Below, piece by piece: positions 32,811 to 34,610 of a DNA stretch of 34,610 bases (its first letter is position 1; the number at the start of each line of letters is the position of its first letter). The notes below the pieces were generated by a model. That model was given only the letters and a program-made list of their open reading frames with translations, had not been told where the DNA came from and did no database searches. The stretch is from Actinophytocola sp. Lineage in GTDB: Bacteria; Actinomycetota; Actinomycetes; Mycobacteriales; Pseudonocardiaceae. The stretch lies in NCBI RefSeq assembly GCF_009379765.1, contig NZ_WHTD01000086.1, positions 1 through 34,610 on the forward strand, written 5' to 3'. Position numbers and translations under genes: made by a program.

Positions 32811-33674
32811 ATGGCGGCGGGAGGGCCGCGGCCGGTTGTCAGCCGGCGGCGGGAGGTCGGGGGCGGCAGCGCTCGCTCGCTGCTGACCACGGTCCTCGGC
32901 GAGTTCGTACTGCCGTCGAGCACCCCCGTGTGGACCGCGATGCTCGTCGACGTGCTCGGGCTCTTCGGCGTCGAGGAGAAGGCCGCCAGGCAGGCGTTGG
33001 CCCGCACCGCGGCCGAGGGCTGGCTCAGCTCCGACCGCGTCGGGCGCCGGGTGCGCTGGAGCCTCACCCGTCCCGGCCGGCGGCTGCTCGCCGAGGGCGC
33101 GGAGCGGATCTACGGCTTCGGCAGCGGCGACCGGCGATGGGACGGCCGGTGGCTGGTGCTGCTCGTGTCCGTGCCCGAAACCATGCGCGACCTGCGGCAC
33201 AAGCTCCGCACCCGGCTCAGCTGGGCGGGCTTCGGCTCGCCGACGGCGGGCGTGTGGGTGACCCCGCACCCGGGCGCCGAGGCCGACGCGAAGCTGATCC
33301 TGGACGAGCTGGACCTGTCCGGCCAGGCGATGTCGTTCCTGGCGAACTACGGCGCGCTCGGCCAGGAACGCGGCATGGTGGCGAGCGCGTGGAACCTCAC
33401 CGAGGTGGCCGAGCGCTACGACGCGTTCATCGCCGAGTTCGCCGCGCTGGCGCCGGACTCGCCGGACGGCGTGCTGCGCGCGCAGACCCAGCTGGTGCAC
33501 GAGTGGCGCCGCTTTCCGTTCCTGGACCCACAACTCCCCGCCGACCTGCTCCCCCCGAAGTGGAGCGGCACAACGGCGACGGCCCTGTTCAACGAGAAGC
33601 ACCAGCTCTGGCGCGCGCCAGCCCTGGAGCGCTGGGCCCAGCTGGTCAGCGACATATCAGGTCGTGTCTGCTAG
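32811..33674 (+). CDS. PaaX-family transcriptional regulator
   Basis: 287-residue repressor-type protein. ATG 32811 is chosen because GGGGAG lies six bases before it; an in-frame ATG at 32796 lacks such a site. The N-terminal winged helix reads ARSLLTTVLGEFVLPSSTPVW, then QALARTAAEGWLSSDRVGRR. The central PaaX domain has RWLVLLVSVPETMRDLRHKL and the C-terminal domain EWRRFPFLDPQLPADLLP. PaaX relatives regulate phenylacetate and other aromatic catabolism, but no such genes are in the window. The last codons (GRVC) and the stop lie inside or against the left arm of the inverted-repeat element at 33671, so the native C-terminus may have been altered. Confidence 0.92.
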   Translation: MAAGGPRPVVSRRREVGGGSARSLLTTVLGEFVLPSSTPVWTAMLVDVLGLFGVEEKAARQALARTAAEGWLSSDRVGRRVRWSLTRPGRRLLAEGAERIYGFGSGDRRWDGRWLVLLVSVPETMRDLRHKLRTRLSWAGFGSPTAGVWVTPHPGAEADAKLILDELDLSGQAMSFLANYGALGQERGMVASAWNLTEVAERYDAFIAEFAALAPDSPDGVLRAQTQLVHEWRRFPFLDPQLPADLLPPKWSGTTATALFNEKHQLWRAPALERWAQLVSDISGRVC

Positions 33675-33837
33675 TGCCCCCGCCGGAAGTTCGCCACATA
33701 ATTCGCCGGCCCAGCTTCCTGCTGGCGGCGTTGCCGATCCGCCCAAGTACGCTCCAGTACGAGGACGAATCGGCGCCTTGCCAGCAGAAACCTGGACTCG
33801 CCGACTTACGCACCGGACTTCCGGCGGGGGACACTAG
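33671..33837. mobile_element. MITE-like 167-bp inverted-repeat element
   Basis: Terminal arms of 20 and 21 bases (33671-33690, starting CTAGTGCCCCC; 33817-33837, ending ACACTAG) are reverse complements apart from one extra base. Nested stems lie inside: CTGCTGGC (33719-33726) with GCCAGCAG (33780-33787), and GCCGAT (33733-33738) with ATCGGC (33769-33774). The whole element can fold into one long hairpin. It has no reading frame of its own. The PaaX stop codon lies in the left arm and the stop of a transposase remnant in the right arm. Confidence 0.8.
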
Positions 33838-33985
33838 TTGCGGGCGCGGTCGTGGATGATCATGGCGGCCAGCAGGACGCCGCCGAGGTAGGTGGTGGCG
33901 TATGTGTCGTAGCGGGTGGTGTGCGCGGTCTTCTTCGACCGCAGCATCGCTCGGGTGTTGGGATGGGAGTGGCCCTGTCCGCCAG
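33834..33985 (-). pseudogene. IS5-family transposase C-terminal remnant
   Basis: On the minus strand this reads GHSHPNTRAMLRSKKTAH then TTRYDTYATTYLGGVLLAAM and IIHDRARN, followed by a TAG at 33834-33836. That is the characteristic tail of actinobacterial IS5-family transposases. The upstream (33986-34075) sequence does not continue it. Instead it contains a tandem copy of GCAGTGTCCCCGC (about 34000-34025). The stop codon is shared with the right arm of the adjacent MITE-like element. Confidence 0.7.
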
Positions 33986-34114
33986 CAGCCGAAACGCGGC
34001 AGTGTCCCCGCCGCAGTGTCCCCGCTGCGATGCGCGGCCAGCAACCGTGTCAGGTACGGGTTGTCACCGGCCTGACAGGACCGCGACGGGATGGATCGGG
34101 TATGTGCCCATCAG

Positions 34115-34260
34115 CTTGCCGCCGGACACGTGTTGGGTGACAAGGCTTTCTCCAGCCGGGTTGTCCGTGGCCGTCCTTGGTCATCTGCGCCGGTGCGGGA
34201 TCACGGCGACGGTTCCCGTGCTCGCTGGTCACGTCAGTGGCCAGGAGAGTGTGCCGGTCC
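34115..34260 (+). pseudogene. IS5-type transposase internal fragment, frameshifted
   Basis: On the plus strand one frame gives HVLGDKAFSSR (from about 34119) and the next frame gives GHLRRCGITATVPV (from about 34181). Together they match the IS5 motif GDKA.SSR...LR.RGI.A.IP around the second catalytic region. The frameshift and missing ends show it is dead. It is in opposite orientation to the remnant at 33834-33985, so the two are not simply one deleted element. The rest of 34000-34360 holds no gene I can support. Confidence 0.6.
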
Positions 34261-34360
34261 GAGGTCTGCCTGCGGTCACGGCGGGTGTGTGCCGACCCGA
34301 TGGGGTGAAACTGTTGCCGTACAACGGAAACCGTGCTGCAGGTCGGGTAGAATCGACCAT

Positions 34361-34610
34361 ATGTGCGAGCCGATTGTCGATCTACCCGAGGATGCTTCCC
34401 CCGAGGCGGTGCCGTTGGCTACGGCGCGCGGGTTCACGCGAGCGGCCTGGCAGAACGAGGGACACTCACTTGAACAACTCGCCGTGTTCGCCGCCGCCAG
34501 CGGCAGCGAGTTCGATGCTTTGGAGGTCGCGGCGCTGCTGGTGATCTCACCCCGCGCCGCGCAGGAGCGGCTCGATCTCGCCATCACGCTGACGACCCGG
34601 TTGCCGAAGA
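34361..34610 (+). CDS. DUF222/HNH endonuclease-like protein, 3' partial
   Basis: Starts at ATG 34361 (MCEPIVDLPEDASPEA) and runs off the window after 83 codons. The segment SEFDALEVAALLVISPRAAQ followed by ERLDLAITLTTRLP is the N-terminal helical part of the DUF222 (13E12-type) domain, normally followed by a C-terminal HNH nuclease that is outside the window. These proteins are abundant in actinobacterial repeat and mobile regions. TAGAAT at 34348-34353 could be a -10 element, but I see no convincing -35. Confidence 0.8.
   Translation, partial: MCEPIVDLPEDASPEAVPLATARGFTRAAWQNEGHSLEQLAVFAAASGSEFDALEVAALLVISPRAAQERLDLAITLTTRLPK

Noticed and set aside
1..34610. tRNA, rRNA or riboswitch genes
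   Set aside because: No cloverleaf, rRNA-like stretch or known riboswitch core was noticed on reading; short gaps are explained by promoters and iron boxes.

Overview
The window is high-GC actinomycete DNA with strong G/C third-position bias, GTG starts and GTGA start/stop overlaps. DtxR/IdeR-type iron boxes, the Rhs family and the NRPS style suggest a filamentous actinobacterium, plausibly Pseudonocardiaceae (Amycolatopsis, Saccharopolyspora or a relative). That placement is inference; no rRNA or tRNA gene is present to anchor it.

Region 1 (1-4518) is a polymorphic-toxin locus and its debris. It holds the C-terminal part of an Rhs/YD-repeat protein with a low-GC toxin tip, a probable immunity gene 4 bp downstream, a stray copy of Rhs-core sequence, an IS5-type transposase tail, a small membrane protein that may be an orphan immunity gene, and two gene-end fragments.

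Region 2 (4519-28055) is an iron-regulated hydroxamate siderophore cluster. A ferric-siderophore ABC importer (two permeases and an ATPase, minus strand) is divergent from a lipoprotein receptor, a giant NRPS and an MbtH protein (plus strand). Two iron boxes lie between them. A second divergent pair, a hydroxyornithine formyltransferase (minus) and ornithine N5-hydroxylase plus siderophore-interacting reductase (plus), has its own iron box. The NRPS reads C-A-PCP-E / C-A-PCP-E / C-A-PCP / C-A-PCP / terminal C. This is the layout known for erythrochelin/foroxymithine-type tetrapeptides. A3 carries the hydroxyornithine code DMENLGLINK and A1 and A4 carry near-identical codes. With the formyltransferase, a foroxymithine-like formyl-hydroxyornithine peptide is the best guess. 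The NRPS reading frame is broken by three single-base deletions in G/C runs. Restoring them gives one 5,364-residue protein.

The most unusual element is a 33-bp palindrome-bearing repeat, open in all six reading frames. It sits in frame inside the NRPS as a four-copy array in the fourth C domain and a three-copy array, in opposite orientation, in the fourth A domain.

Region 3 (28066-33674) holds an enoyl-CoA hydratase-like protein, a membrane protein, an ABC-2 exporter with a small XRE regulator, an O6-alkylguanine-DNA alkyltransferase and a PaaX-family regulator. Region 4 (33671-34610) holds a 167-bp MITE-like inverted repeat, two IS5-type transposase scraps in opposite orientations, and the start of a DUF222/HNH-type gene that runs off the window.
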